From a virus, in IMG/VR virus record IMGVR_UViG_3300013286_000501, positions 16,060 to 80,059 of that record: DNA of 64,000 nt; one strand, 5' to 3'. A program made the position numbers and the translations under genes. Below are positions 7,053-15,267 of the stretch, one piece after another. The notes beneath the pieces are model-generated. The model did not search any database. It worked only from the letters and a program-made list of their open reading frames with translations, and had not been told where the DNA came from. Within the stretch, counting starts at the first letter, position 1; each line of letters begins with the position of its first letter.

Positions 7053-8933
7053 TTATACAGTCTCTGTGACCTCTGCGTCAACGATGTTATTATCCTTATC
7101 AGCTTTGGCTTTTTCTTCAGCCTCGTGCTTTTTACCAGTAATAGGACCCATAGCTTCGTAAAGTTTTGGAATACTATCTTGGATGATCTTTGCATCGTCG
7201 CCTTTGATTGCATCTTCAACTGCTTTTACAGCATCTTCCGCATTGGCTTTTTCTTCAGCAGTCACTAGATCGCCGTACTTTTCTACATCGCCTTTGAAGC
7301 CGTGTAGTGTGCCTTCTGCGCTGTTGCGAGCTTCAATCAATTCACGTTGCTTCTTATCTGCTTCTGCATTAGCTTCTGCATCTTGAACCATACGTTCGAT
7401 TTCTTCCTTGCTCAACCCACTGTCGGACTTGATAGTGATCTTGTTCTCTTTGCCTGTGCCTTGGTCTTTGGCACTGATCTTCATGATACCGTTGGCATCA
7501 ACATCGAATGTAACTTCAATCTGTGGTGTGCCGCGGCGTGCTGGAGGAATACCATCCAACTTAAAATCACCAAGTGCTTTGTTGTATTGGAACAACTCAC
7601 GCTCACCCTGTGCCACTTTGATATCAACAGCAGGTTGATTGTCTTCAGCAGTGCTGAACACTTGACTTGCCTTGGTTGGGATAGTTGTGTTCTTCTGAAT
7701 CAACTTGGTAAACACACCGCCCATGGTTTCAATGCCTAAACTCAATGGAGTAACATCCAACAATAGAACGTCAGTGCGGCCACCGCCTAGAACATCACCT
7801 TGGATAGCAGCACCTGCGGCAACTGCTTCGTCTGGATTAACATCCTTACGTGGAGCCTTGCCGAATAGTTGTTCAACAACTTCCTGCACCTTTGGCATAC
7901 GTGTCATACCACCAACTAGAATAACTTCGTCAATATCGCTAGCACTAACACCTGCATCTGACATGGCAGTCTTGCAAGGGCCGATACTGCGCTGGATCAA
8001 TTCTTCAACTAGCTGTTCTAACTTACTGCGTGTAAGTTTAACATTCATGTGCTTGGGACCACTTGCATCTGCTGTGATGTAAGGAAGATTAACATCTGTC
8101 TGGGCACTACTTGACAGTTCAATCTTGGCCTTTTCAGCAGCTTCTTTCAAGCGTTGCAGGGCCAACATGTCTTTCTTAAGATCAACACCGTTGTCTCGTT
8201 TGAATTCATCGACCAAGAAGTCCATGATACGTTGGTCGAAGTCTTCACCACCTAGGAATGTATCACCGTTAGTGGATAGAACTTCAATTTGTTTGTCGCC
8301 TTCAACGTTGGCAATTTCAATAATGCTCACATCAAATGTTCCACCACCCAAGTCATAGACTGCAATCTTACGATCACGCTTGTCTTGTTTATCAACACCA
8401 TAGGCCAATGCAGCCGCAGTTGGTTCGTTGATGATACGCAATACTTCAAGACCTGCAATCTTACCTGCGTCTTTGGTTGCCTGACGTTGGCTATCGTTAA
8501 AGTAAGCCGGAACTGTGATAACAGCCTGTGTCACTTCGTGGCCCAAATAGTCTTCCGCAGTTTTCTTCATCTTGCGTAGAACTTCGGCGCTGATCTGTGG
8601 AGGTGCTAGTTTGTCGTTGTTTGCTTCTACCCATGCATCACCATTGTCCGCCTTGATAATCTTGTAGGGCATCAAGTCAATGTCCTTCTGAACAGCCTGT
8701 TCAGTGAACTTTCGTCCGATCAAACGCTTGGCTGCATAGATTGTATTCTTTGGGTTTGTGACTGCTTGGCGTTTTGCACTGGCGCCAACGAGGATTTCGT
8801 CATTAGCATAGGCAACAATACTTGGTGTAGTGCGAGCACCTTCTGCGTTTTCAATGATTTTTGTGATGCCGTTTTCGATAACAGCTACACAAGAGTTGGT
8901 TGTACCTAGGTCGATACCGATTACTTTGCTCAT
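7053..8933 (-). CDS. dnaK: Hsp70 chaperone DnaK
   Basis: 626 aa, near full bacterial length. Opens [18 protein letters not shown] (phosphate-binding loop 1), with [24 protein letters not shown] and the second phosphate loop [10 protein letters not shown]. The substrate-binding domain follows from about residue 390 ([16 protein letters not shown]) and ends with an acidic EVTETV tail like bacterial DnaK. No dnaJ or grpE is seen in the window, so host co-chaperones would be needed. It is the first gene behind a consensus sigma70 promoter (9005-9033) and heads the hsp20-clpS-heme oxygenase-pcyX unit. A full dnaK is rare in phages. Confidence 0.97.
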   Translation of the reverse strand: MSKVIGIDLGTTNSCVAVIENGITKIIENAEGARTTPSIVAYANDEILVGASAKRQAVTNPKNTIYAAKRLIGRKFTEQAVQKDIDLMPYKIIKADNGDAWVEANNDKLAPPQISAEVLRKMKKTAEDYLGHEVTQAVITVPAYFNDSQRQATKDAGKIAGLEVLRIINEPTAAALAYGVDKQDKRDRKIAVYDLGGGTFDVSIIEIANVEGDKQIEVLSTNGDTFLGGEDFDQRIMDFLVDEFKRDNGVDLKKDMLALQRLKEAAEKAKIELSSSAQTDVNLPYITADASGPKHMNVKLTRSKLEQLVEELIQRSIGPCKTAMSDAGVSASDIDEVILVGGMTRMPKVQEVVEQLFGKAPRKDVNPDEAVAAGAAIQGDVLGGGRTDVLLLDVTPLSLGIETMGGVFTKLIQKNTTIPTKASQVFSTAEDNQPAVDIKVAQGERELFQYNKALGDFKLDGIPPARRGTPQIEVTFDVDANGIMKISAKDQGTGKENKITIKSDSGLSKEEIERMVQDAEANAEADKKQRELIEARNSAEGTLHGFKGDVEKYGDLVTAEEKANAEDAVKAVEDAIKGDDAKIIQDSIPKLYEAMGPITGKKHEAEEKAKADKDNNIVDAEVTETV

Positions 8934-9004
8934 TAATTTCTCCTTAATAAGTGAGCGGGCTTTGTGCCCATATAGAAGCCATAAGGTCTTCTACAGCTTT
9001 ATTT

Positions 9005-9033
9005 ATTATAGTAGCATACTATATAAATGTCAA
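9005..9033 (-). promoter_or_regulatory. Consensus sigma70 promoter for the dnaK operon
   Basis: TTGACA (9033-9028), exactly 17 bases, then TATAAT (9010-9005) on the minus strand. The leader of about 65 bases holds a TAGAAG/CTTCTA hairpin and a GGGC-ACAAA-GCCC hairpin, then AAGGAG before the ATG. No CIRCE or sigma32-type sequence is seen. Confidence 0.85.
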
Positions 9034-9311
9034 GTGAGTGTATCATCTATATGATCCGATGCCCGGGGCACTCGATCGATGAACTGTTCTTTATATGATT
9101 GTCTAGCCTTTTCTGCATCGTAAGTAGATTTAACGTTAGATATTGCTTTGTATATAGGGTGCATGAGTTTATCCATAATCCTACGTGCCATTTGTTCTAA
9201 CACTTGATCCATATCTTTGCCCTGTGCAATCTGCATCATAGCATGGCCGTGTTCAAACATGCGAACACGTTCACTCCAAGACTCGTAGCTTTCACCCTCA
9301 TTGATTTTCAC
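9030..9311 (-). CDS. Conserved T4-like phage protein, 93 aa
   Basis: Starts MKINEGESYESWSERVRMFE and contains MARRIMDKLMHPIYKAI. From memory, this resembles small cyanophage/pelagiphage proteins sometimes labelled glutamyl-tRNA reductase-like; no active-site residues support that activity. Its last codons overlap the dnaK -35 box. Confidence 0.6.
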   Translation of the reverse strand: MKINEGESYESWSERVRMFEHGHAMMQIAQGKDMDQVLEQMARRIMDKLMHPIYKAISNVKSTYDAEKARQSYKEQFIDRVPRASDHIDDTLT

Positions 9312-9559
9312 TGCAATAGTTTTCCAACATGTTCCACTGTGAGCTTATCATCTGGAACAATTTCGGCATTCCACATGATAGCCATAACCAATGCATCTTT
9401 GTTGCTGTCAAACGTAAAGTCCATATACATCTCGTTGGCATGGACAAAAAACTTGCCGCCAGGCAAACCAAATCGTTCAACGGCCCATGCACATACTTCG
9501 TTCCAATAGCCGCCCTTATCTGTTTCGATAGTCCAGGGTATTCTTACGGTTGAGCTCAT
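9308..9559 (-). CDS. Conserved phage protein, 83 aa
   Basis: Soluble protein beginning MSSTVRIPWTIETDKGGYWN. Its stop overlaps the next gene's start (ATGA), and its own start overlaps the lipoprotein gene's end. A small alpha/beta T4-like phage protein of unknown role. Confidence 0.6.
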   Translation of the reverse strand: MSSTVRIPWTIETDKGGYWNEVCAWAVERFGLPGGKFFVHANEMYMDFTFDSNKDALVMAIMWNAEIVPDDKLTVEHVGKLLQ

Positions 9560-10314
9560 TTTGTAATCTTTATATTTTTAACATCGGCACACATATTGAT
9601 ATTTTGATCTTTTTCTAAAAACACTTCATGTAAAAAATCAAATTGATATAACTCGTAATTGTTCAAGTCACCTTTAGGTACAATCTTTCTTATCATAGCT
9701 TGGTCAATGACAACATCATAATGTTGATAATCATAGGGTTTATTTTTCATGTGTGATTTTGTATCAACATACTGAACCGGTGCTGTATAGAAGTTTACAT
9801 ATGTATCGTTTTGTATTTGTGGAGGATAATCGTCATACCGATTATCAAAGAGTGCCCACAAGATTGCAGAATATTCATCTGTTATTTTGTTGCGAACGTA
9901 GATTCCTGCTGATAGTTGACCGATACCCGTGCCTGAAAAACTACCGACCTTTGCATCAAAACTTAATACGTAACGATCATTTGCCGGCAATAATAAATTG
10001 GCGCTAAATGCTGTAGCATTGCCGCCGCCTGTTATCGTTTGAAAATCACTGTAATTTTGTTTAATACAACTACTATAGGCATGTGGTTCCCAATGTATTT
10101 GGGCAAGGTTATTTTTAGCGGTGTATCTATCTGATGTTGTAAAATATCCAAGATAATGTGCATGGGCGTTCCAACGATATAGTTCATCACCATGTAATAC
10201 ATCTCCAGAATTACGAACCTGCAATTCTGGATTAACATCATACGGTATATTCAGTTCTGTATTACCTCCACACGAAATCAAAACAGTAGATAACAATGCC
10301 AACAATTTTTTCAT
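9556..10314 (-). CDS. Putative lipoprotein, 252 aa
   Basis: The N-terminus MKKLLALLSTVLISCGG is a lipoprotein signal with Cys15 in the lipobox. The mature region is beta-rich and aromatic (YVLSFDAKVGSFSGTGIGQL, YVNFYTAPVQYVDT), resembling a jelly-roll or carbohydrate-binding sandwich. No family is recognised. It may reach the host outer membrane, for example for superinfection exclusion or surface alteration; that role is inference. Confidence 0.55.
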   Translation of the reverse strand: MKKLLALLSTVLISCGGNTELNIPYDVNPELQVRNSGDVLHGDELYRWNAHAHYLGYFTTSDRYTAKNNLAQIHWEPHAYSSCIKQNYSDFQTITGGGNATAFSANLLLPANDRYVLSFDAKVGSFSGTGIGQLSAGIYVRNKITDEYSAILWALFDNRYDDYPPQIQNDTYVNFYTAPVQYVDTKSHMKNKPYDYQHYDVVIDQAMIRKIVPKGDLNNYELYQFDFLHEVFLEKDQNINMCADVKNIKITK

Positions 10315-10323
10315 TTTGTTTCC

Positions 10324-10719
10324 TTAATATAAATGTGGTTCTACTGTGTGTTCATCTTTTAGAATCAGCATGACTTCTTCTTTGTTGGTATAGATCAACT
10401 GATTGTACTCCAAAATAATCCTACGCTGTGCTGGATCGATACCGCACCAGGCATTGATCTTGTCATAACTGCCATGTGCTTCTTCCGGCACAGTATCTCG
10501 GATCCAACCTACTAATGCTTTAAATGCTTCGATAGTATTGCAAGGATGGCTACGTGCTATTGCCTTGGCAAAGTCGTTGGCCAGTACTGCTTCAAAACAA
10601 CTGCCTGGCCTGAATCCCCACACTAGGTAGTTGTAGAAAGGATCGGCAAACTCCTTGGGCACATCCCAACGTTCAAATGTTTGCATCAGTTTGTTTTTAC
10701 TATATTTTGTCAAGTTCAT
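10324..10719 (-). CDS. Phage protein of unknown function, 131 aa
   Basis: Soluble, with aromatic-rich FYNYLVWGFRPGSCFEAVLAND and a predicted helical middle. Its ATG lies in the TTCGGAG...GAATGA junction module formed by the end of the preceding paralogue-array gene, so translation is probably coupled. No known domain seen. Confidence 0.55.
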   Translation of the reverse strand: MNLTKYSKNKLMQTFERWDVPKEFADPFYNYLVWGFRPGSCFEAVLANDFAKAIARSHPCNTIEAFKALVGWIRDTVPEEAHGSYDKINAWCGIDPAQRRIILEYNQLIYTNKEEVMLILKDEHTVEPHLY

Positions 10720-10952
10720 TCTTCAACTCCGAAATGTTTTGTAAATCTTTCTTGCCAATCTCGCAACCATTCAATATATTCTGTAGGTCGTTCGCCGGGC
10801 TCAAAACAATGATACGCATCGTCCTCTGCTTGTTCCATCAACCCACACATTTCTTTCACAATCAACTGGGCGAGGATTTCATCATAGATACTACGTGTTT
10901 CGCTACATTTACGGTCAGCCTCTGCCATTAGTTCTTTAATTCGTTCGTTCAT
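10716..10952 (-). CDS. Tandem-array paralogue 1 (MNE...HFGVEE family)
   Basis: 78 aa, starts MNERIKELMAEADRKCSE and ends KHFGVEE. Shares the helical N-terminus, a LIVKEMCGLMEQ block and the C-terminus with three neighbours. The end codons contain GGAG and serve as the ribosome site of the next gene. Function unknown. Confidence 0.6.
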   Translation of the reverse strand: MNERIKELMAEADRKCSETRSIYDEILAQLIVKEMCGLMEQAEDDAYHCFEPGERPTEYIEWLRDWQERFTKHFGVEE

Positions 10953-11065
10953 TCTTCAACTCCGAAATGTTTGTTAGGGCGTATGTTTAACATTACTCTA
11001 TTGATTTCATCAACAATATAAAATGCATCGGGTGTACCATATTGTTCAACGATTCCGACACATTC
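10947..11065. repeat. 119-bp exact direct repeat, copy 1
   Basis: Identical to 11836-11954 (offset 889). It covers the junction module and the 3' ends of two paralogous genes, indicating a very recent duplication or gene conversion. Confidence 0.9.
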
Positions 11066-11197
11066 TCTCACAATCAACTCGGCGAACTTTCCCTTGTCGA
11101 ACTTATAGTGTTTAACAGTTTTGTGATTATATTGATCAAAAGTTTCGTAAGCAAGTTCCGTAGCCTCATCAGCAAGTTGTCGAATTCGTTCGTTCAT
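10949..11197 (-). CDS. Tandem-array paralogue 2
   Basis: 82 aa, MNERIRQLADEATELAYE, then FAELIVRECVGIVEQYG and a C-terminus ending NKHFGVEE. The last 38 residues are identical to paralogue 4 and lie in the 119-bp repeat. The family has an amphipathic helix with a conserved ELIVxEC motif. Function unknown. Confidence 0.65.
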   Translation of the reverse strand: MNERIRQLADEATELAYETFDQYNHKTVKHYKFDKGKFAELIVRECVGIVEQYGTPDAFYIVDEINRVMLNIRPNKHFGVEE

Positions 11198-11472
11198 AAT
11201 GTTTTACAATAGTCCTTAACTGCCTGGTCAATAACTCGGTTTATGTTGTCGAACAAGTCTTGAGCTTCTTGTGACAGTGCTTTTTCGTATCCACTTTCCC
11301 ATAGCAAGTGTCCCCACTCACGCCAGAACTGTACGGTACGGTACAATCCCTTGCGGGGAATCTTGCCAAACTCTCCGTAGCCGGAAAATTCACCATCATC
11401 GTCCCAGCCACGAAACTGTGGACACTCGCACATGGCCTCATAGCAAGCATCGTGTAATTCTTGTGCTGTCAT
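11194..11472 (-). CDS. Phage protein in the array, 92 aa, non-paralogous
   Basis: MTAQELHDACYEAMCECPQF, then FWREWGHLLWESGYEKAL. Unlike its neighbours it lacks the HFGVEE ending, and the gene after it lacks the embedded ribosome site. ATGA overlaps on both sides. Function unknown. Confidence 0.55.
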   Translation of the reverse strand: MTAQELHDACYEAMCECPQFRGWDDDGEFSGYGEFGKIPRKGLYRTVQFWREWGHLLWESGYEKALSQEAQDLFDNINRVIDQAVKDYCKTL

Positions 11473-11735
11473 TCTTCAACTCCGAAATGCTCTTTAATCG
11501 TTCTAACACATCCATTAGCGGCACTACGCACATCATTCAATCGACCATCTTGGATAATAGCAGTAGCACATTCTCGCACAATCAACTCGGCGAACTTTTG
11601 ATTGAATTGTGTATGCCAACCCACGTGTCCATCTTCCCAAATCTTGCCCGGAGTTTTACTTCTAACAGGTCCGGTATATGTTTCATTCACATAGTCACCA
11701 GCCTGTTTACTAAGTTTTCTAATTTGTTCGTTCAT
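11469..11735 (-). CDS. Tandem-array paralogue 3
   Basis: 88 aa, MNEQIRKLSKQAGDYVNETY, FAELIVRECATAIIQDG, ends EHFGVEE. Same architecture as paralogues 2 and 4 with a divergent middle. Its upstream junction with the Cys-rich 40-aa frame repeats the TTCGGAGTTGAAGAATG module. Confidence 0.65.
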   Translation of the reverse strand: MNEQIRKLSKQAGDYVNETYTGPVRSKTPGKIWEDGHVGWHTQFNQKFAELIVRECATAIIQDGRLNDVRSAANGCVRTIKEHFGVEE

Positions 11736-11841
11736 TCTTCAACTCCGAAATGTTTTTACATTTATGAAATGGCATAATGCGGCCAAGCCAGCCAATAAGT
11801 TCGCCACATGTTTGGCAACAATATGATGGATATTTGTTCAT
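11719..11841 (-). CDS. Cys-rich microprotein, 40 aa, possible zinc ribbon
   Basis: MNKYPSYCCQTCGELIGWLG, then PFHKCKN. CCxxC plus HxC could bind one zinc. It starts in the ATGA junction after paralogue 4 (ATG at 11841) and overlaps paralogue 3 by 17 bases. Short, so its reality rests on junction placement and the Cys/His pattern. Confidence 0.45.
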   Translation of the reverse strand: MNKYPSYCCQTCGELIGWLGRIMPFHKCKNISELKNERTN

Positions 11842-11954
11842 TCTTCAACTCCGAAATGTTTGTTAGGGCGTATGTTTAACATTACTCTATTGATTTCATC
11901 AACAATATAAAATGCATCGGGTGTACCATATTGTTCAACGATTCCGACACATTC
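11836..11954. repeat. 119-bp exact direct repeat, copy 2
   Basis: Identical to 10947-11065, with mismatches immediately outside both ends. Encodes the shared C-terminus of paralogues 2 and 4. Confidence 0.9.
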
Positions 11955-12080
11955 CTGAACAATCAACTCGGCGAACTTTTCTCTATCAAATTTAGCATAG
12001 GAACTTGAATAACCTTGTGAATTAACCGTATCTACAATGGTAGTAGCCTGTTCAGCAAGTTCTCGAATTTGTTCGTTCAT
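11838..12080 (-). CDS. Tandem-array paralogue 4
   Basis: 80 aa, MNEQIRELAEQATTIVDTVN, FAELIVQECVGIVEQYG, ends HFGVEE. C-terminal half identical to paralogue 2. Probably the first translated member of the array, just after the metallophosphoesterase. Function unknown. Confidence 0.65.
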   Translation of the reverse strand: MNEQIRELAEQATTIVDTVNSQGYSSSYAKFDREKFAELIVQECVGIVEQYGTPDAFYIVDEINRVMLNIRPNKHFGVEE

Positions 12081-12083
12081 ATG

Positions 12084-12908
12084 TCATACCTCAAAGTAAA
12101 AGCCAGGAATAAATTGATCACCTTCCCAAGGAAGGTATCCCCTAGGATTACTAATGATCCGTGTAGAGCCAATCATAAAATTTACCGGGTCATGCATGTG
12201 CCCGTGGCACCACACCTTGATGTTTTCGTTGTCAAGGATGAACTCACTCATGTCACTGGCATAGGCACCATTGCTGGTAGTTTCATGTTTATACTTTTCA
12301 TTTATACTCATGTAGCTGGGAGCCATATGTGTAATAACCACAAAAGGTTTATCTCTGTTCATTTCCAACACAGCCTTAAAATACTGTTTGGTCTTACGAT
12401 GAATAGCCACTGTATGTTCCGGTGTCAATTTATGATAGAGACTTTTAGCAGGATAGAAGTTTTGAATAACCTGGTAGTCATTCATAAAACTTCTCATAGA
12501 ATGAACAGTGATAGGATCACCCTTGTTCATATCGGTCCATAATGTAGCACCCATGAACATAACACCTTCATACTCTACTACCTCATCTTCCAGAATGGTC
12601 ACGTTGGGGGGCATCAAGGATTTTAAATCATTATAAGTTTTATCCAATCTATGATGATAGAATTCGTGATTTCCCAGCACATAGAACACTTTCTTATATT
12701 TGGCACATTCGTGATAAAAGAAATCATAGGCATTCAATCCACCGGGAGTATAGGGAATTACTCGAGTGCTATGAAAGTCCTTTTTGAGAGTTCGGTATTC
12801 ACAGATATCTCCGGCCAATATCAATAGATCTCCCCCAGGAAGTGATTGGTATCCAAACTCAAGGTGAAGATCGGAAACAAGAGATATGTTAAGTTTAGTG
12901 TGCGTCAT
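12084..12908 (-). CDS. Calcineurin-like metallophosphoesterase
   Basis: 274 aa from the ATG at 12908. All metal-binding motifs are present in order: SDLHLEF (D-x-H), AGDICE (GD), LGNHEFYHH (GNHE), ITHMAP, and CHGHMHD (GHxH). Such enzymes hydrolyse phosphomono- or diesters (nucleotides, RNA or DNA ends); the substrate is unknown. A consensus promoter sits six bases from the ATG, so the transcript may be leaderless. Divergent from the plus-strand DUF454 gene. Confidence 0.88.
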   Translation of the reverse strand: MTHTKLNISLVSDLHLEFGYQSLPGGDLLILAGDICEYRTLKKDFHSTRVIPYTPGGLNAYDFFYHECAKYKKVFYVLGNHEFYHHRLDKTYNDLKSLMPPNVTILEDEVVEYEGVMFMGATLWTDMNKGDPITVHSMRSFMNDYQVIQNFYPAKSLYHKLTPEHTVAIHRKTKQYFKAVLEMNRDKPFVVITHMAPSYMSINEKYKHETTSNGAYASDMSEFILDNENIKVWCHGHMHDPVNFMIGSTRIISNPRGYLPWEGDQFIPGFYFEV

Positions 12909-12914
12909 GTTAAT

Positions 12915-12943
12915 ATTATACAGGAAAACCACAAAAAAGTCAA
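12915..12943 (-). promoter_or_regulatory. Sigma70 promoter, probably leaderless
   Basis: TTGACT-N17-TATAAT, then ATTAAC and the ATG of the metallophosphoesterase gene. The expected start point is the A of that ATG, and no Shine-Dalgarno fits in the gap. Confidence 0.75.
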
Positions 12944-12982
12944 GTCTGATTTTACCAAGTTAAATAGTAAAAAGGATCTATT

Positions 12983-13402
12983 ATGGACAGAATTAAGCGT
13001 GGTATTTGGTTTGCATTAGGGATGATCTGCTTGGGCATTGCCTATATTGGAGTAGTAACACCCGGAATTCCGTGGTCAACTCCCACAGTCGGTGCTGCCT
13101 ACTGCTTTGCCAAAAGCAATAAGAAGTGGCACGATTGGATTATGAACCATAAACTGTTTGGACCCTTCCTCCGCAATTGGAGTGAGAAGCGTGTATTCCC
13201 CACATATGGTAAGTGGGCCATGGTCATCACTATGGATGTTAGTTTGATCATATTGTGGTTTACTACCTACAACTGGAAGTTGGTAGCAGGTGTTGGCCTA
13301 GGAATGGCACTCTGCGCTGTATGGGCATTACGTTATCCTAGCAGCCCAGAAGAGTATGACCAAAGAAAAGCCAATGGTCTACGCATTGGCTGGTTCAAAT
13401 AA
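12983..13402 (+). CDS. DUF454 (YbaN-like) inner membrane protein
   Basis: 139 aa, one of few plus-strand genes. The pattern ...GMICLGIAYIGVVTPGIPWS, CFAKSN.KWHDWIMNHKLFGP and FPTYGKWAMVITM matches the DUF454 family of small inner-membrane proteins (E. coli YbaN), function unknown. Two or three hydrophobic segments. AAAAGGAT precedes the ATG. A stem-loop terminator follows. Confidence 0.8.
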   Translation: MDRIKRGIWFALGMICLGIAYIGVVTPGIPWSTPTVGAAYCFAKSNKKWHDWIMNHKLFGPFLRNWSEKRVFPTYGKWAMVITMDVSLIILWFTTYNWKLVAGVGLGMALCAVWALRYPSSPEEYDQRKANGLRIGWFK

Positions 13403-13404
13403 AA

Positions 13405-13422
13405 TAGGACCCGAAGGTCCTA
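13405..13422 (+). terminator. Stem-loop after the DUF454 gene
   Basis: TAGGACC-CGAA-GGTCCTA, a perfect 7-bp stem with a tetraloop two bases after the stop. A U-run is absent downstream. Confidence 0.55.
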
Positions 13423-13503
13423 CCACTGGTTACGAGAATCCAGCGACACTCTATCTTGTGCCCGATTTAAATATGCTTCCAAAAAAACTTCGGAAGCTGG
13501 AAA

Positions 13504-14157
13504 TTACTTCCCCAATAGCGTATCAACCTTTGCTTCGGCAACATCTAAACGTGCTTCGATAGTATCCAATTCTGGATCAGCTGGAGTTGCAATTGCTTCG
13601 GCAATTTCAGCGTGTACTTCGGGAGCAACTTCTTCACCTGTTGCGGCAGCAATAACTTCAGCAACTGCGCCTGCAACTTCTTCTGCAACTTCTGGAGCTG
13701 GGGCTGGCATGTCAGCAACTGCTTCCATGATAGCGGCTGTGATTGCTACTGGATCTGTAACAACTTCTGGCTCTGCTGCAACAACTGCTTGAACTGCGGC
13801 TGAAACGATATCAGCAACTTCAGTATTCATAACTGGGTCTGCTTCTGCTTGTGCTGTAACAACGTCAGCAACAATGTCAGCAGCTTCTGCGTGGTCAGCA
13901 CTAGGAGATAGTGCAACTACTTCTGCAACTGCGGCTTGGATGCTCTCAACAGCTTGTGCTGCTGCGGCAACAATAGCATCAACGTGTTCTTGAGTTTTCA
14001 CAGAGATCAATTGATCAACTGTAATTTCAACAAGTGTTAATCTTGCGTCTAGTTCAGCAATGCTTGTGGCATTGTCTGTATTAACTGTTGTGCCAGTTAG
14101 GTTTGCTAACTTGGCTTCTACGGCTACTAATCTTGCGGCTAGGTCTTCAAATCTCAT
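13504..14157 (-). CDS. Ala/Val/Glu-rich coiled-coil protein
   Basis: 217 aa, strongly Ala-rich and acidic, with heptad-like ends: LAARLVAVEAKLANLTG at the start and IEARLDVAEAKVDTLLGK at the end. The middle is a quasi-repeat of AEVVA/IAxAV units. Probably an elongated virion or scaffold protein. A leader hairpin (GTGCC-ACTTC-GGCAC, 14183-14197) lies upstream. Function unknown. Confidence 0.55.
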   Translation of the reverse strand: MRFEDLAARLVAVEAKLANLTGTTVNTDNATSIAELDARLTLVEITVDQLISVKTQEHVDAIVAAAAQAVESIQAAVAEVVALSPSADHAEAADIVADVVTAQAEADPVMNTEVADIVSAAVQAVVAAEPEVVTDPVAITAAIMEAVADMPAPAPEVAEEVAGAVAEVIAAATGEEVAPEVHAEIAEAIATPADPELDTIEARLDVAEAKVDTLLGK

Positions 14158-14238
14158 GGGTTGCTCCTTGTTTTATGAGTGTGTGCCACTTCGGCACGCA
14201 ATTATTTAACCATGTACATATTACATTGAGATTACAAT

Positions 14239-15246
14239 TTAATGTTTTTCAACCAAATTGTCACGAAATATTTCCCAGGCTCGTTGCCAACTCCAACGCT
14301 GACTTACTCTATGCACATCAGCTCTATCAATTTTCAAACATTTGTCAACAGCTACAGCTAGGCCTTCGCGATCTTCAACCATAAATCCAGTAACGCCTTG
14401 ATCAATAACATCTTTGGGGCCTTGGCAGTTGTATGCCGCCACAGGTGTGCCGCAGGCCATTGCTTCAATCATGACTATACCAAATGTTTCCCACTTGCTG
14501 GGAAATACAAATACTTCAGCATTGGCATAGTATCGTGCTAGATCTACGCCGGTCTTGAATCCTGTGAATGTAACATCTGGATATTTCTTTCGATAGATTT
14601 CTAGCATCGGTCCATCACCTACCATAATCTTTTGGTATCCAGGGTAGTCTAATTCCAGGAATGCTTCTAAATTCTTTTCCTTACTAACACGGCTAACACA
14701 TAACAGATACTTACTAGGTAAATTTTCTCTTAACTCCGGTTTAAAAACATTACGATCAACACCACGTGTCCAAGGAATAACTTCACCCTTAAATCCGTGT
14801 GCTTGTAATTCTTTGACCATACTATCAGTAGTGGTCAACACCTTGCCACTATGCTTGTGAAACCAGCGCACAAAATGCCAGGTAAGAGTTTCGGGAATAC
14901 CAAATAACAATTTTAACCCTTCAGGAAAGCGAGTATGATAAGCGGTATTGTGCCTAATACCAGCCAATGACAAATACTTTCTAGCCCAACAACCAAGAGG
15001 ACCTTCTGTCGCGATGTGTATATAATCCGGAGAAATCTCCTCGATCTTCTTGCCCATGTTGCGCGGCCAGGCAAGTTTGACTTCGTTATATTTAGGGCAA
15101 TCAATGTAGCCGAACCACCCGGGATGCAGCACCACAAACTTATAACCATCCAGAATCGCACATGCCTCAATATTCGTGTAGGTCGTGACCACGCCATTTA
15201 TTTGCTCCGGTAAATTATCTGTTATTATCAGTATAGTTTTTGACAC
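14239..15246 (-). CDS. Glycosyltransferase family 4 (GT-B)
   Basis: 335 aa. An N-terminal acceptor domain (TDNLPEQINGVVTTY, HIATEGPLGCWARKY) is followed by a nucleotide-sugar domain with CVSRVSKEKNL, MVGDGPMLEIY and the E(x7)E motif in FPSKWETFGIVMIEAMACGTPV. Resembles bacterial mannosyl-/glucosyltransferases acting on lipids. It lies directly downstream of an LpxH-like phosphatase, a pairing also known in proteobacteria. Probably modifies host envelope glycolipid; donor and acceptor unknown. Confidence 0.85.
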   Translation of the reverse strand: MSKTILIITDNLPEQINGVVTTYTNIEACAILDGYKFVVLHPGWFGYIDCPKYNEVKLAWPRNMGKKIEEISPDYIHIATEGPLGCWARKYLSLAGIRHNTAYHTRFPEGLKLLFGIPETLTWHFVRWFHKHSGKVLTTTDSMVKELQAHGFKGEVIPWTRGVDRNVFKPELRENLPSKYLLCVSRVSKEKNLEAFLELDYPGYQKIMVGDGPMLEIYRKKYPDVTFTGFKTGVDLARYYANAEVFVFPSKWETFGIVMIEAMACGTPVAAYNCQGPKDVIDQGVTGFMVEDREGLAVAVDKCLKIDRADVHRVSQRWSWQRAWEIFRDNLVEKH

Positions 15247-15267
15247 TTGCCGTCTACCTTAAAACTC

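Noticed and set aside
7183-8579. Several plus-strand frames across dnaK.
   Set aside because: All are antisense shadows of a strongly conserved gene.
9030-9311. Glutamyl-tRNA reductase label for the 93-aa protein.
   Set aside because: No catalytic Cys or NADPH-binding motif is present. The label is inherited from similar phage proteins.
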